Below, in pieces: positions 15,831-24,944 of a DNA stretch of 64,000 nt. Source of the stretch: Streptomyces albogriseolus (GTDB taxonomy: Bacteria; Actinomycetota; Actinomycetes; Streptomycetales; Streptomycetaceae). How positions within the stretch are numbered: position 1 is the stretch's first letter; each line of letters opens with the position of its first letter. Under the pieces are notes generated by a model. It searched no databases and was not told the origin of the DNA. It saw only the letters and a program-made list of their open reading frames with translations. The position numbers and the translations under genes are program-made. The stretch covers positions 655,927 through 719,926 of the forward strand of contig BMVA01000002.1 of NCBI GenBank assembly GCA_014650475.1, in the 5' to 3' direction.

Positions 15831-18800
15831 TCACGACAGCTCCGGCGCCACCTTGGCGGGCGTCTCCTCCAGCGCCTCCAGCGCCAGCCGCACCGCCTCG
15901 TCGAGCTGGACGTCCCGTCCGGCGGCGTGGTCCTGCGGACGCTGGACGACCTCGACGTCCGGGTCGACGCCGTGGTTCTCGACGCCCCAGCCGTAGCCCT
16001 CCAGCCAGAAGGCGTACTTGGGCTGGGTGACCAGCGTGCCGTCGACGAGCCGGTAGCGGCTGTCGATGCCGATGACGCCGCCCCAGGTGCGGGTGCCGAC
16101 GACGGGGCCGATGCCGAGCGCCTTGATCGCCGCGTTGACGATGTCGCCGTCGGAGCCGGAGAACTCGTTGGCGACGGCGACGACGGGTCCCCGGGGCGCG
16201 TCGCGCGGGTAGCTCTCGGCGCGCATCCCGCGCGGCAGGTCCCAGCCGACGATCCGCCGGGCCAGCTTCTCCACCACGAGCTGCGAGGTGTGGCCGCCGC
16301 GGTTCTCCCGCACGTCCACGACCAGTCCCTCGCGCAGCACCTCCACCCGCAGGTCGCGGTGGATCTGCGCCCAGCCGGGCGCCTGCATGTCGGGGACGTG
16401 GATGTAGCCGAGCCGGCCGCCGGACTTCTCCAGCACGTACGCCCGCCGGTCGGCGACCCAGGCGTGGTAGCGCAGCGGCTCCTCGTCGGCGAGCGGGACG
16501 ACGACGGCGTGCCGCGGCTCGCCGCCGCCGGCCGGTGACACGGTCAGCTCGACGGGCTTGCCCGCCGTCCCCACCAGCAGCGGCGCGGGGCCGGTGACCG
16601 GGTCGACGGGCTGTCCGGCGACGGCGACGATCGCGTCGCCGGGCCGGATCGCGACGCCGGGCGCGGCGAGCGGGGAGCGGGCCTCCGGGTCGGAGGTCTC
16701 GGCGGGCAGGATGCGGTCCACCCGCCAGCTGCCGTCCTCGTGCCGGGAGATGTCCGCGCCGAGGAGTCCCTGCCGGGCGCCGCCGCCGAAGCCGCCGCGT
16801 GGGGTGACGTAGGCGTGCGAGGTGCCGAGTTCGCCGTGCACCTCCCACAGCAGGTCCACCAGGTCGTCGTGGGTGGCCAGCCGGTCCAGGACGGGCCGGT
16901 AGCGGTCCAGCACCCCGTCCCAGTCGACGCCGCTCATGTCGGGACGCCAGAAGTTGTCCCGCATGATGCGGCCGTTCTCGTCGAACATCTGCCGCCACTC
17001 GGCGGCCGGGTCGACGAACTGCCGTACCCGCGCGAGGTCGACGGTGATGTTGCTGTCGCTGTCGTCGTCGGAGGAGGCGCGCCGGTCGCTGGGCACGACC
17101 TTGAGCCGCCCGTCGGTCCACAGCAGCACCCGCTTGCCGTCGCCGCTGACCTCGAAGTGGTCGGCGTCCACGGCGAGGTGCTCGATCCGCTGCTGGGCGA
17201 GGTCGTAGCGCTCCAGGTCGGTCTTGGGGTCCGGGTCGTCGGGTGTGGCCCGGGAGGCGCCGAGCACGCCGCGCACCGGGTGGCGCAGCCACAGCACGCC
17301 GTCCTTGGCGGCGCGCAGGTTGCTGTAGCGGGCGGCCTCGACCGGGAACGGCACGATGCGGTCGGCGAGCCCGTCGAGGTCGATGCGGGTGGTGGGGGTG
17401 CCCTCGCTGTCGGGGGTCTCGTCCCGGTCGGGGGTCTCGAAGGGCCGGCCGTGCCGCTGCGGCCCGAACGGCGACGGGGTGGCCGCCGCGAGCGTGATCA
17501 GGTACGGCCGTACGCCCTCGACGAAGGCCAGGTCGAAGACGTGCTCGTCGTAGACCGGGTCGAAGGAGCGGGTGGACAGGAACGCGAGGTGCTTGCCGTC
17601 GAGGGTGAAGGCGGGCGCGTAGTCCTGGAAGCGCAGCGGGGTCGCCTCGGTGACCGACAGGTCGGTGGTGTGGGCGAGCTTGATCTGGCTGAGCGGGCGC
17701 GGGCCCGGGTGGGACCAGGCGAGCCAGGCGGAGTCGGGCGAGAAGACCAGCCCGGAGACGTCGCCGTCCTCGCTGCGGTCGACCTCGCGGACCTCGCCGG
17801 TCTCCCGCTCGACGAGCAGGACGCGGCCGTCGTGCGAGGCGATCGCGGCGCGGCTGCCGTCGGGCGCCATCGCCAGTTCCACGACCCGGCCGAGCTGCCC
17901 GGCGGCCAGACGGCGCGGGGTGGCGCCGGGGGCCGGTCCGGTGGCGGGGGCGAACTCCAGGGCGTCGTCGCCCTCGGCGTCCGTCACCCACACCACCCAT
18001 TCCTCGCCGTCCGCGCGGAAGGTGCGCGGGCGCCGGGCGCGGACGCCCGGGGTGGCGGCGAGCGCGCGGGCGGGGCCGGAGCGGTGGGTGACCCAGTGGA
18101 CGGTGCCGCGCACACAGACGGCGCTGCCGCGCGCGGTGTGGTCGGGGGACGCGGAGCCGAACCAGCGGGCCGCGTTCACCGGGAACGGCTGGAGGTCGAC
18201 GCGCTGCCCGCCGAGCCGGACGTCGAGGCGGCGCGGCTCGGCCCCGTCGAGGTCGTCGAGGATCCACAGCTCGCCCGCGCTGGAGTGGACGACCCGGGTC
18301 CCGTCGGTGGCCGCGTGACGGGCGTAGTAGCCGTCCAACGGGGTGTGGCGGCGCAGGTCGGAGCCGTCGGCGAGGGAGGAGTACAGCGCGCCCGTGCCCT
18401 CGTGGTCGGAGAGGAACGCGATCCTCTCCCCCACCCACAGGGGGTACTCGATGTTCCCGTCGAGGTCCTCGTGCAGCCGGACGAACTCGCCGTCGCCCTC
18501 GCGGTCGATCCACAGCTTGCCCGCGGTGCCGCCCCGGTACCGCTTCCAGGCGGCGGCCTCGCGGCCCATCGTCGCGGACAGCAGCACCGTGTGCGGGCCC
18601 GCGGCGACGTCGCCGACCGGCCCGTACGGCAGCGTCTCGGCGGGGCCGCCGTCGAGCGGCACGGCGCGCGCCCAGGTGCGGCGCAGACTGGCCTGGCCGT
18701 ACGTGCTCAGCGCGAGGACCCGGCCGTCCGCGGTCCAGCCGCGGACCTGGGTCCTCGTGCTGCCCCAGTGGGTGAGCCGCCGGGCGGGGCCGCCGTCGAC

Positions 18801-19037
18801 CGGGGCGACGTGCACCTCGGGTGCGCCGTCACGGGTGGAGGTCCACGCGACGGTGGTGCCGTCCGGGGAGATCCGTGGATGGTTCACCGGCACGTTGTCC
18901 GCGCTGACCCGCCAGGCGCGGCCGCCGTCGAGCGGGGCGAGCCACACGTCGTCCTCGGCGGTGAAGGCGACCAACTCGCCGTGCAGGTGCGGGAAACGGA
19001 GGTATGCGCTGGATGCGACCGATGCAGGCTGTGTCAC
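15831..19037 (-). CDS. Tricorn protease homologue (S41 family)
   Basis: The 1068-residue protein matches tricorn. The N-terminal half has two beta-propellers built of WD-like repeats (such as HPRISPDGTTVAWTSTRDG and FSPDSAWLAWSH). A TSHAYVTPRGG core region, a PDZ domain (about residues 760-850) and the C-terminal S41 catalytic domain follow. The likely nucleophile is the first Ser in NEFSGSDGD near residue 955, and the partner region is GTRTWGGVIGI. Tricorn degrades peptides released by the proteasome, and actinomycetes do have a proteasome. No signal peptide is seen. It is flanked by small intergenic gaps and is probably monocistronic. A 15-bp tandem repeat of GGTCACGAC(G/A)GCTCC spans its stop. 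Confidence 0.95.
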   Translation of the reverse strand: MTQPASVASSAYLRFPHLHGELVAFTAEDDVWLAPLDGGRAWRVSADNVPVNHPRISPDGTTVAWTSTRDGAPEVHVAPVDGGPARRLTHWGSTRTQVRGWTADGRVLALSTYGQASLRRTWARAVPLDGGPAETLPYGPVGDVAAGPHTVLLSATMGREAAAWKRYRGGTAGKLWIDREGDGEFVRLHEDLDGNIEYPLWVGERIAFLSDHEGTGALYSSLADGSDLRRHTPLDGYYARHAATDGTRVVHSSAGELWILDDLDGAEPRRLDVRLGGQRVDLQPFPVNAARWFGSASPDHTARGSAVCVRGTVHWVTHRSGPARALAATPGVRARRPRTFRADGEEWVVWVTDAEGDDALEFAPATGPAPGATPRRLAAGQLGRVVELAMAPDGSRAAIASHDGRVLLVERETGEVREVDRSEDGDVSGLVFSPDSAWLAWSHPGPRPLSQIKLAHTTDLSVTEATPLRFQDYAPAFTLDGKHLAFLSTRSFDPVYDEHVFDLAFVEGVRPYLITLAAATPSPFGPQRHGRPFETPDRDETPDSEGTPTTRIDLDGLADRIVPFPVEAARYSNLRAAKDGVLWLRHPVRGVLGASRATPDDPDPKTDLERYDLAQQRIEHLAVDADHFEVSGDGKRVLLWTDGRLKVVPSDRRASSDDDSDSNITVDLARVRQFVDPAAEWRQMFDENGRIMRDNFWRPDMSGVDWDGVLDRYRPVLDRLATHDDLVDLLWEVHGELGTSHAYVTPRGGFGGGARQGLLGADISRHEDGSWRVDRILPAETSDPEARSPLAAPGVAIRPGDAIVAVAGQPVDPVTGPAPLLVGTAGKPVELTVSPAGGGEPRHAVVVPLADEEPLRYHAWVADRRAYVLEKSGGRLGYIHVPDMQAPGWAQIHRDLRVEVLREGLVVDVRENRGGHTSQLVVEKLARRIVGWDLPRGMRAESYPRDAPRGPVVAVANEFSGSDGDIVNAAIKALGIGPVVGTRTWGGVIGIDSRYRLVDGTLVTQPKYAFWLEGYGWGVENHGVDPDVEVVQRPQDHAAGRDVQLDEAVRLALEALEETPAKVAPELS

Positions 19038-19082
19038 CCGATCACCCTATGGGGGCGCGTGCGGTCCGGCCAGAGGTTCCGA

Positions 19083-19625
19083 TCACTTGCCCTCGACGGG
19101 GCGACAGGACGGGTACTGGTCGCACCACACGGTCGTGGTGACGGTCACGGTGACGGTGGGCCGCGGGCCGCGCTGCGTGGGATCGCCCACGCGGGGCGGG
19201 CTCTTGGAGTCGCAGTCGCCGAGTCCCTCGACGTGGAACACCTGCCGGCCGTCCACCTTCGCGGTGATGTCCCCGCGCACGCAGGCGTTGTTGACGGCGT
19301 GGGTGATCCGGCCGGTGACGGTGATCTCCTTGCCGCCCTCGGTCTCGCCCTCGCAGTCGACCGATGCGGCGGTCTCCCTCGAGGCCGGTGACGCGGACTT
19401 GTCCCGGTCGCCGAAAGAAGCGTTGCAGGTGAGCCAGCGGACCTTGTCCTTCTGGCGGTTGAGCTCCTTGGTCACGGTCCCGTCGGTGGTGATCGCCACG
19501 GCCGCGGAGCTGAGGCTGCCGCCCTCGCAGGCCGTGACACCCGTGACGGCGGCCACGGCGAACCCGGCGGCAAGCGCGAGCCGCCGTCCTCGTGTTCCCC
19601 GCGGGAACCTTGTCATCGCCCCCAT
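19083..19625 (-). CDS. Lipoprotein, possibly DUF4333-containing
   Basis: The 180-residue product has a basic start, a hydrophobic core LALAAGFAVAAVTGV and a lipobox-like VTAC followed by EGG, so it is probably a lipoprotein anchored outside the membrane. The mature part has paired cysteines (LTCNASF, VDCEGE, NNACVRG, GLGDCDS, VWCDQYPSC). It also has a GGKEITVTGRIT strand that reminds me of DUF4333, though I am not sure. The start could be the ATG at 19625 or the one at 19616; neither has a well-spaced Shine-Dalgarno. It ends in a Pro/Thr/Val-rich tail. No function is known. Confidence 0.7.
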   Translation of the reverse strand: MGAMTRFPRGTRGRRLALAAGFAVAAVTGVTACEGGSLSSAAVAITTDGTVTKELNRQKDKVRWLTCNASFGDRDKSASPASRETAASVDCEGETEGGKEITVTGRITHAVNNACVRGDITAKVDGRQVFHVEGLGDCDSKSPPRVGDPTQRGPRPTVTVTVTTTVWCDQYPSCRPVEGK

Positions 19626-19693
19626 GCACGGAAGCGTGCCATCGTCGCGTGCGCGGCGGTAGGGCGCATTGGGCCACCGTGTGCCGACGGTCC

Positions 19694-19815
19694 TGAGGGC
19701 TGCGCCCCCAGACCCCCTTATCGGCCCTGGCGGGCCTCGTCCTCAAACGCCGGACGGGCTGGAATCAGCCCCTCCGGCGTGTGAGGAGCGGGGTTCGGGG
19801 CGGAGCCCCGTGGCC
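19694..19815 (-). repeat. Streptomyces intergenic palindromic element, copy 1
   Basis: This copy of about 120 bp has outer arms around GGGGCGGAGCCCCG and GGGCTGCGCCCCCAGACCCC and an inner pair CCTCAAACGCCGGACGGGCT/AGCCCCTCCGGCGTGTGAGG. It is nearly identical, in the opposite orientation, to the element at 25767. It begins right at the rsmE stop and can form a large stem-loop, so it probably ends rsmE transcription. Confidence 0.8.
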
Positions 19816-20556
19816 TCAGGACCAGCGTCCGGTACGGCCGAGCAGCAGCGCCGCGGCAGCGGTTCCCGCCGTGGACGTACGAAGCACGCTCTTCCCCAGG
19901 CGGTACGCCCGCGCACCGGCACTCTCGAACAGCGCCAACTCCTCGGGGGATACCCCGCCTTCAGGTCCGACGACCAGCACGATGTCACCGGAGGCGGGCA
20001 ACGGGACCGTCGCCAGCGGTTCCGTCCCGCTCTCGTGCAGCACCGCCGCGAAGTCCGCTTCGGCGAGAAGTGACGCAACCCCCTTGCTCGTCGCCGCGTC
20101 CGCCACCTCCGGGAACCGCACCCGGCGCGACTGCTTGCCCGCCTCCCGGGCGGTGGCCCGCCACTTGGCGAGGGACTTGGCGCCCCGCTCGCCCTTCCAC
20201 TGCGTGATGCAGCGCGAGGCGGACCACGGCACGATCGCGTCGACGCCGACCTCGGTCATGGTCTCCACGGCCAGCTCGCCCCGGTCGCCCTTGGGCAGCG
20301 CCTGCACGACGGTCAGCCGGGGCGTCTCCACGGGCTCCTCGACGACCTCGTCGAGCCGGACGACCAACCGGTCCTTGCCCTCGGTGCCGTCCACCTCTCC
20401 GGCGGCCCAGCGGCCCGCGCCGTCGGTGAGGACGACCTCCTCGCCGGTCCGCAGCCGTTTCACGGCGACGGCGTGCCGGCCCTCGGGTCCTTCGAGGACG
20501 TAGCGGCCGGTGCCGTGGGTGTCGAAGTCGTCGACGACGAAGACGGGGGCGGTCAT
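19816..20556 (-). CDS. rsmE: 16S rRNA m3U1498 methyltransferase RsmE
   Basis: RsmE methylates N3 of U1498 in the 30S decoding centre using SAM. The 246-residue protein has an N-terminal PUA-like domain (MTAPVFVVDDF … HAVAVKRLRTGEEVVL) and a C-terminal SPOUT domain with VGPEGGVSPEELALFESAGA and the knot motif LGKSVLRTSTAGTAAAALL. The ATG overlaps the stop of the upstream nitronate monooxygenase-like gene by ATGA (20553-20556). In actinomycetes this gene usually sits in the hrcA–dnaJ neighbourhood, as here. Confidence 0.96.
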   Translation of the reverse strand: MTAPVFVVDDFDTHGTGRYVLEGPEGRHAVAVKRLRTGEEVVLTDGAGRWAAGEVDGTEGKDRLVVRLDEVVEEPVETPRLTVVQALPKGDRGELAVETMTEVGVDAIVPWSASRCITQWKGERGAKSLAKWRATAREAGKQSRRVRFPEVADAATSKGVASLLAEADFAAVLHESGTEPLATVPLPASGDIVLVVGPEGGVSPEELALFESAGARAYRLGKSVLRTSTAGTAAAALLLGRTGRWS

Positions 20557-21626
20557 CGGGCGCCTCCCGCCGACAACGCTGTCCGGGCGGCGGCCAGTTC
20601 GGCGACCAGGACCTCCACCAGCTGTCCTGCGGGCAGTTCGCGGGCCATCCGGTGGCCCTGCCCGGCCCACAGCGCGAGCCCTTGCGCGTCCCCGGCCTGG
20701 GCGGCGGCCTTGCGCAGCGGCGCCGTCAGATGGTGGACCTCCGGGTAGGCGGCGGGGGCGTACGGGCCGTGCTCGCGCAGGAAGCGGTTGACCAGGGCGC
20801 GCGCCGGGCGGCCGGTGAAGGCGCGGGTCAGCTCGGTGCGGGCGTAGAGGGGGTTGGTGAGGGCCTGCTTGTGCAGGGCGTGCGCGCCGGACTCGTGGGC
20901 GGCGACGAAGGCGGTGCCGAGCTGGGCCGCGCTCGCGCCGGCGGCGCACACGGCGGCGATCTGGCCGCCGCGCATGATGCCGCCGGCGGCGACGACGGGG
21001 ATGCCGACGGACTCGCGGACCTGGGCGACCAGGGACAGCAGTCCGATGCCGCTGCCGTCCGTCTCCGGGCGGTCGCGGTGGGTGCCCTGGTGGCCTCCGG
21101 CCTCGACGCCCTGGGCGATCACCACGTCGGCGCCGGCCCGTTCCACGGCGCGGGCCTCCTCGGCGGTCGTGGCGGTGACGAAGGTGAGGGTGCCGACGCG
21201 GTGCAGCGAGTCGATCACCTCGCGGGCCGGCACGCCGAAGTGGAACGACACGACCGGCACGGGGTTGTCGAGCAGCACGGCGAGCTTGGCGTCGTAGCCG
21301 TCGTCGCGGCCGCTGTCGGGGTCGCCCAGCTCGGTCTCGTACCAGGAGGCCTCGCCGGCCAGCTGGTGGGCGTAGACGTCGACGGCGGCCGGGTCGGCCG
21401 TCTCCGGCTGGGGCAGGAAGAGGTTGACGCCGAAGGGGCGGGAGGTGAGTCCCCGCAGCTGCTTGATCTCCTGGTACATCCCGTCCGCGGTCTTGTACCC
21501 GGCGGCCAGGAAACCGAGCCCGCCCGCGTCGGACACGGCGGCGGCGAGCTGCGGCACCGATACGCCGCCCGCCATGGGCGCCTGCACGATCGGCTGCGGG
21601 AAGAGATCGGTCAGTACGGAGGACAT
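20553..21626 (-). CDS. Nitronate monooxygenase-like flavoprotein
   Basis: The 357-residue protein is a TIM-barrel FMN protein of the NMO/2-nitropropane dioxygenase family: PIVQAPMAGGVSVPQLAAAV at the start, GFLAAGYKTADGM, the phosphate-binding GVEAGGHQGTH and VVAAGGIMRGGQIA. These enzymes oxidise nitronates or toxic propionate-3-nitronate, and some act in other reductions, so the substrate is uncertain. It overlaps rsmE and lies 236 bp downstream of dnaJ; that gap contains the duplicated dnaJ tail. Confidence 0.9.
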   Translation of the reverse strand: MSSVLTDLFPQPIVQAPMAGGVSVPQLAAAVSDAGGLGFLAAGYKTADGMYQEIKQLRGLTSRPFGVNLFLPQPETADPAAVDVYAHQLAGEASWYETELGDPDSGRDDGYDAKLAVLLDNPVPVVSFHFGVPAREVIDSLHRVGTLTFVTATTAEEARAVERAGADVVIAQGVEAGGHQGTHRDRPETDGSGIGLLSLVAQVRESVGIPVVAAGGIMRGGQIAAVCAAGASAAQLGTAFVAAHESGAHALHKQALTNPLYARTELTRAFTGRPARALVNRFLREHGPYAPAAYPEVHHLTAPLRKAAAQAGDAQGLALWAGQGHRMARELPAGQLVEVLVAELAAARTALSAGGAR

Positions 21627-21745
21627 GACCGCATGTTGTCACGTCCCCCGACCAACTCCGAATTGGCCCTTCCCCTTGGCATAAGCCACTTTTCACCGGG
21701 CCGCCGACCACGCCGGCGGCCCTCCGCGAAGAGCGGGGTCAACGC

Positions 21746-21795
21746 CCGTTGAAGGCGTCCTTCAACCGCGAGAACAACCCTTGCTGCCCGGGCTG
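21746..21795 (-). repeat. Duplicated 3' end of dnaJ (remnant copy)
   Basis: This 50-bp segment matches the dnaJ 3' end at 21870-21919 at 49 of 50 positions. On the minus strand it encodes [17 protein letters not shown] and then Arg and a stop, like the real gene. The bases just beyond the identical block differ only at synonymous sites. The rest of dnaJ is absent upstream of it, so it is a remnant and not a second gene. Confidence 0.9.
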
Positions 21796-21862
21796 ACTGT
21801 GCCTGCCCGGGGGACAACCCCCGAACCCCCGGCAGCAGAACCCCGCCCCCGGCGCACACCAC

Positions 21863-23002
21863 TCAGCGACCGTTGAACGCGTCCTTCAACCGCGAGAACA
21901 ACCCTTGCTGCCCGGGCTGGAACTGCCCCGTGGGCCGTTCCTCGCCGCGCAGCTTGGCCAGCTCGCGGAGCAGGCGCTCCTGCTCCGGGTCCAGCTTGGT
22001 CGGGGTCTGCACCTCGACGTGGACGATGAGGTCGCCCCGGCCGCCGCCGCGCAGGTGGGTGACGCCCCGGCCGTGCAGCGGGATCGACTGGCCGGACTGG
22101 GTGCCGGGCCGGATGTCGACCTCCTCCAGGCCGTCCAGCGTCTCCAGCGGCACCTTGGTGCCGAGCGACGCCGCGGTCATCGGCAGCGTGACCGTGCAGT
22201 GCAGGTCGTCGCCGCGCCGCTGGAACTGCGCGTGCGGCAGCTCGTGGATCTCCACGTACAGGTCGCCGGCCGGACCGCCGCCGGGACCGACCTCGCCCTC
22301 GCCCGCGAGCTGGATCCGCGTGCCGTTGTCGACACCGGCCGGGATCTTGACCGTGAGCGTGCGGCGGGAGCGGACCCGGCCGTCGCCCGCGCACTCCGGG
22401 CAGGGCGTGGGCACGACCGTGCCGAAGCCCTGGCACTGGGGGCAGGGGCGCGAGGTCATGACCTGGCCCAGGAAGGACCGGGTCACCTGCGAGACCTCAC
22501 CGCGGCCGCGGCACATGTCGCAGGTCTGCGCGCTGGTGCCGGGCGCGGCGCCCTCGCCGCTGCACGTGGTGCAGACGACCGCCGTGTCGACCTGGATGTC
22601 CTTGGTCGTGCCGAAGGCGGCCTCGTCCAGCTCCACCTCGATCCGGATCATGGCGTCCTGGCCGCGGCGGGTGCGCGAGCGCGGTCCGCGCTGCGACGCC
22701 GTGCCGAAGAACGCGTCCATGATGTCGGAGAAGTTGCCGAAGCCCCCGGCCCCGAAGCCGCCCGCGCCGCCGGCGCCGCCGGACTGCGAGAGCGGGTCCC
22801 CGCCGAGGTCGTAGACCTGCTTCTTCTGCGGGTCCGACAGCACCTCGTAGGCGGCGTTGATCTCCTTGAACCGCTCCTGGGTCTTCGGATCAGGGTTGAC
22901 GTCCGGATGCAGCTCGCGGGCGAGCCGCCGGAAGGCCTTCTTGATCTCTTCCTGCGACGCGTCGCGGCGTACGCCGAGTACGGCGTAGTAGTCCGTGGCC
23001 AC
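21863..23002 (-). CDS. dnaJ: Molecular chaperone DnaJ (HrcA-linked copy)
   Basis: DnaJ stimulates DnaK ATPase and hands over unfolded proteins. The 379-residue protein has a J domain with HPD at residues 32-34, a Gly/Phe-rich linker near residue 75-95, and four CxxCxGxG zinc repeats ([32 protein letters not shown]). A C-terminal substrate domain ends [12 protein letters not shown]. The start is GTG at 23002, directly abutting the hrcA stop with no gap, so the two are translated together. Streptomyces usually has another dnaJ in the dnaK operon. Control through CIRCE upstream of hrcA is expected. Confidence 0.97.
   Translation of the reverse strand: MATDYYAVLGVRRDASQEEIKKAFRRLARELHPDVNPDPKTQERFKEINAAYEVLSDPQKKQVYDLGGDPLSQSGGAGGAGGFGAGGFGNFSDIMDAFFGTASQRGPRSRTRRGQDAMIRIEVELDEAAFGTTKDIQVDTAVVCTTCSGEGAAPGTSAQTCDMCRGRGEVSQVTRSFLGQVMTSRPCPQCQGFGTVVPTPCPECAGDGRVRSRRTLTVKIPAGVDNGTRIQLAGEGEVGPGGGPAGDLYVEIHELPHAQFQRRGDDLHCTVTLPMTAASLGTKVPLETLDGLEEVDIRPGTQSGQSIPLHGRGVTHLRGGGRGDLIVHVEVQTPTKLDPEQERLLRELAKLRGEERPTGQFQPGQQGLFSRLKDAFNGR
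21870..21919 (-). repeat. dnaJ 3' end, source copy of the duplication
   Basis: This is the in-gene partner of the 50-bp duplicate at 21746-21795, offset by 124 bp in direct orientation, with one mismatch (a synonymous GCG/GCC change). Confidence 0.9.
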
Positions 23003-24019
23003 CTATGACTCCGCCAGGATCTGTCCGACGTACCGTGCCACTGCGCGTACCGCTCCCATCGTTCCGGGGTAGTCCATGCGGGTCGGTCCGACCACGCCGA
23101 GCTTGGCGACAGCCTCGCCGCCCGAACCGTAGCCGACCGACACGACGGACGTGGAGTTGAGTCCTTCGTGGGCGTTCTCGTGACCGATCCGCACGGTCAC
23201 ACCCGGATCCTTCGCCTCGCCGAGCAGCTTGAGGAGCACGACCTGCTCCTCCAGCGCCTCCAGGACGGGCCGGATCGTGAGGGGGAAGTCGTGGCCGAAG
23301 CGGGTGAGGTTGGCGGTACCGCCGATCATCAGCCGCTCCTCGTTCTCCTCGACGAGCGTCTCCAGGAGAGTGGAGAGCACCGTGGAGACCGTACCGCGGT
23401 CCTCGGCCTCGAACGCCTCCGGGAGGTCCTCCACCAGACTCGGCACATCGGCGAACCGGCGGCCCGCGACCCGGCTGTTGAGCCGCGCCCGCAGATCGGC
23501 CAGGGACGCCTCGCCGAACGGCGCCGGGCAGTCGACCATGCGCTGCTCGACCCGGCCGGTGTCGGTGATCAGCACCAGCATCAGCCGCGCCGGGGCGAGG
23601 GAGAGCAGCTCCACGTGCCGCACCGTCGAACGGGTCAGCGAGGGGTACTGCACCACGGCGACCTGCCGGGTGAGCTGGGCGAGCAGCCGCACCGTGCGGG
23701 CCACGACGTCGTCGAGGTCGACGGCGCCCTCGAGGAAGTTCTGGATGGCCCGCCGCTCGGGCGGGCTCATCGGCTTGACGCCGGCCAGCTTGTCGACGAA
23801 CAGCCGGTAGCCCTTGTCGGTGGGGATGCGCCCCGCGCTGGTGTGCGGCTGGGCGATGAAGCCCTCCTCCTCCAGGGCCGCCATGTCGTTGCGCACGGTG
23901 GCCGGGGAGACGCCGAGGTTGTGCCGTTCGGTGAGCGCCTTCGACCCGACGGGCTCCTCGGTGCCCACGTAGTCCTGGACGATCGCGCGCAACACCTGGA
24001 GCCTGCGTTCACTGAGCAT
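23003..24019 (-). CDS. hrcA: Heat-inducible transcription repressor HrcA
   Basis: HrcA represses chaperone genes by binding CIRCE. The 338-residue protein has an N-terminal winged helix ([46 protein letters not shown]), the [18 protein letters not shown] motif, and a central GAF-like region typical of the family. The ATG at 24019 is preceded by GGAGGTG at good spacing. A perfect CIRCE-type repeat lies 39 bp upstream, so it represses itself and dnaJ, the next gene. Confidence 0.98.
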   Translation of the reverse strand: MLSERRLQVLRAIVQDYVGTEEPVGSKALTERHNLGVSPATVRNDMAALEEEGFIAQPHTSAGRIPTDKGYRLFVDKLAGVKPMSPPERRAIQNFLEGAVDLDDVVARTVRLLAQLTRQVAVVQYPSLTRSTVRHVELLSLAPARLMLVLITDTGRVEQRMVDCPAPFGEASLADLRARLNSRVAGRRFADVPSLVEDLPEAFEAEDRGTVSTVLSTLLETLVEENEERLMIGGTANLTRFGHDFPLTIRPVLEALEEQVVLLKLLGEAKDPGVTVRIGHENAHEGLNSTSVVSVGYGSGGEAVAKLGVVGPTRMDYPGTMGAVRAVARYVGQILAES

Positions 24020-24057
24020 CGCGCACACCTCCAGCTGGCTTCCGCCCGGTAACGACC

Positions 24058-24084
24058 CTGGCACTCTTCGCACGCGAGTGCCAG
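24058..24084. promoter_or_regulatory. CIRCE operator of hrcA–dnaJ
   Basis: Arms CTGGCACTC and GAGTGCCAG are perfect inverted repeats separated by exactly nine bases, matching the CIRCE consensus (TTAGCACTC-N9-GAGTGCTAA) at all core positions. It lies 39-65 bp upstream of the hrcA ATG. Confidence 0.95.
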
Positions 24085-24181
24085 ACTTCCCCGGCCCAGT
24101 GTACGGCCGGGGGGTACGGCGTCGGCAAGGCCGGTCCGTGCCGCGGTGCCGGGTGCCGCCGTCCCCGCTAGCGTCCCGGTC

Positions 24182-24910
24182 ATGACCGTGACTTGGGAAG
24201 AGTCGGGATGGGAGCAACTGGCGCCGGGGGTCGGGCGGCGCCGGCTGCCGGGGTGGGACTGCACCGCGGGGCTCGTGGTGGGCGGTGACGGCGTCCTGGC
24301 CGTCGACGCGGGCTCCCGTCTCGCCGAGGGCGCGCGACTGCGGACGGAGGCGCGGGAGCTCACCGGCCGCCGTGTGACGCATCTCGCGCTCACCCATCCC
24401 CACTTCGACCACATCCTCGGGGCGCCGGCGTTCGCGGACACGGAGGTGTACGGCGCGGTCGGCCTGGACGTGGCGCTCGCCGGGCGGGGGCGGGAGGAGC
24501 TGCACGCGGACGCGGTGCGCTGGGGTCTGGACCCGGCGGCGGCGGACGAGGCGGTGGCCGCGCTGGTCCCGCCGCGGCACGCGGTGTCCGGCGAGTGGAC
24601 GCTGGACCTGGGCGGCGGCCGTCAGGTGCTGCTGGCGAACGTCGGCCCCGGTCACACGGCGTACGACCTGGCGGTGCTGGTGCCCGGCGACCCGGAGGTG
24701 GTGTTCTGCGGCGACCTGGTCGAGGAGTCGGACGAGCCGCAGGCGGGCCCGGACGCCGTGCCGTCCCGCTGGCCCGCCGCGCTGGACCGGCTGCTGCGGC
24801 TGGGCGGCGAGGACGCGGTGTACGTCCCCGGTCACGGCGCGGTGGTCGACGCGGCGTTCGTACGGGCCCAACGGGACGCGCTGGCGGCCCGGTTCGGCGT
24901 GTCGGAGTGA
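24182..24910 (+). CDS. MBL-fold metallohydrolase
   Basis: The 242-residue protein has the metallo-beta-lactamase fold: an early [15 protein letters not shown] strand, the metal motif THPHFDH, a later [10 protein letters not shown] histidine and a PGHGAVVD C-terminal motif. This points to a di-metal hydrolase acting on esters, thioesters or phosphodiesters; the substrate is unknown. The ATG at 24182 is the likely start since the frame before it is atypical. It is divergent from hrcA and 34 bp upstream of the DUF3097 gene. Confidence 0.9.
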   Translation: MTVTWEESGWEQLAPGVGRRRLPGWDCTAGLVVGGDGVLAVDAGSRLAEGARLRTEARELTGRRVTHLALTHPHFDHILGAPAFADTEVYGAVGLDVALAGRGREELHADAVRWGLDPAAADEAVAALVPPRHAVSGEWTLDLGGGRQVLLANVGPGHTAYDLAVLVPGDPEVVFCGDLVEESDEPQAGPDAVPSRWPAALDRLLRLGGEDAVYVPGHGAVVDAAFVRAQRDALAARFGVSE

Positions 24911-24944
24911 TCATCGCCTCGGTGTTCCTCGTATCGTCGGCAGA

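Noticed and set aside
15628-18513. A 961-codon minus-strand frame
   Set aside because: It overlaps the tricorn gene and the HIT gene in another frame and is Arg/Pro-rich junk translation.
16740-19391. An 883-codon plus-strand frame
   Set aside because: It is the antisense shadow of the tricorn protease gene, whose domains are clear.
21746-21862. A second short dnaJ gene
   Set aside because: Only the last 17-18 codons are duplicated; no J domain or start is present.
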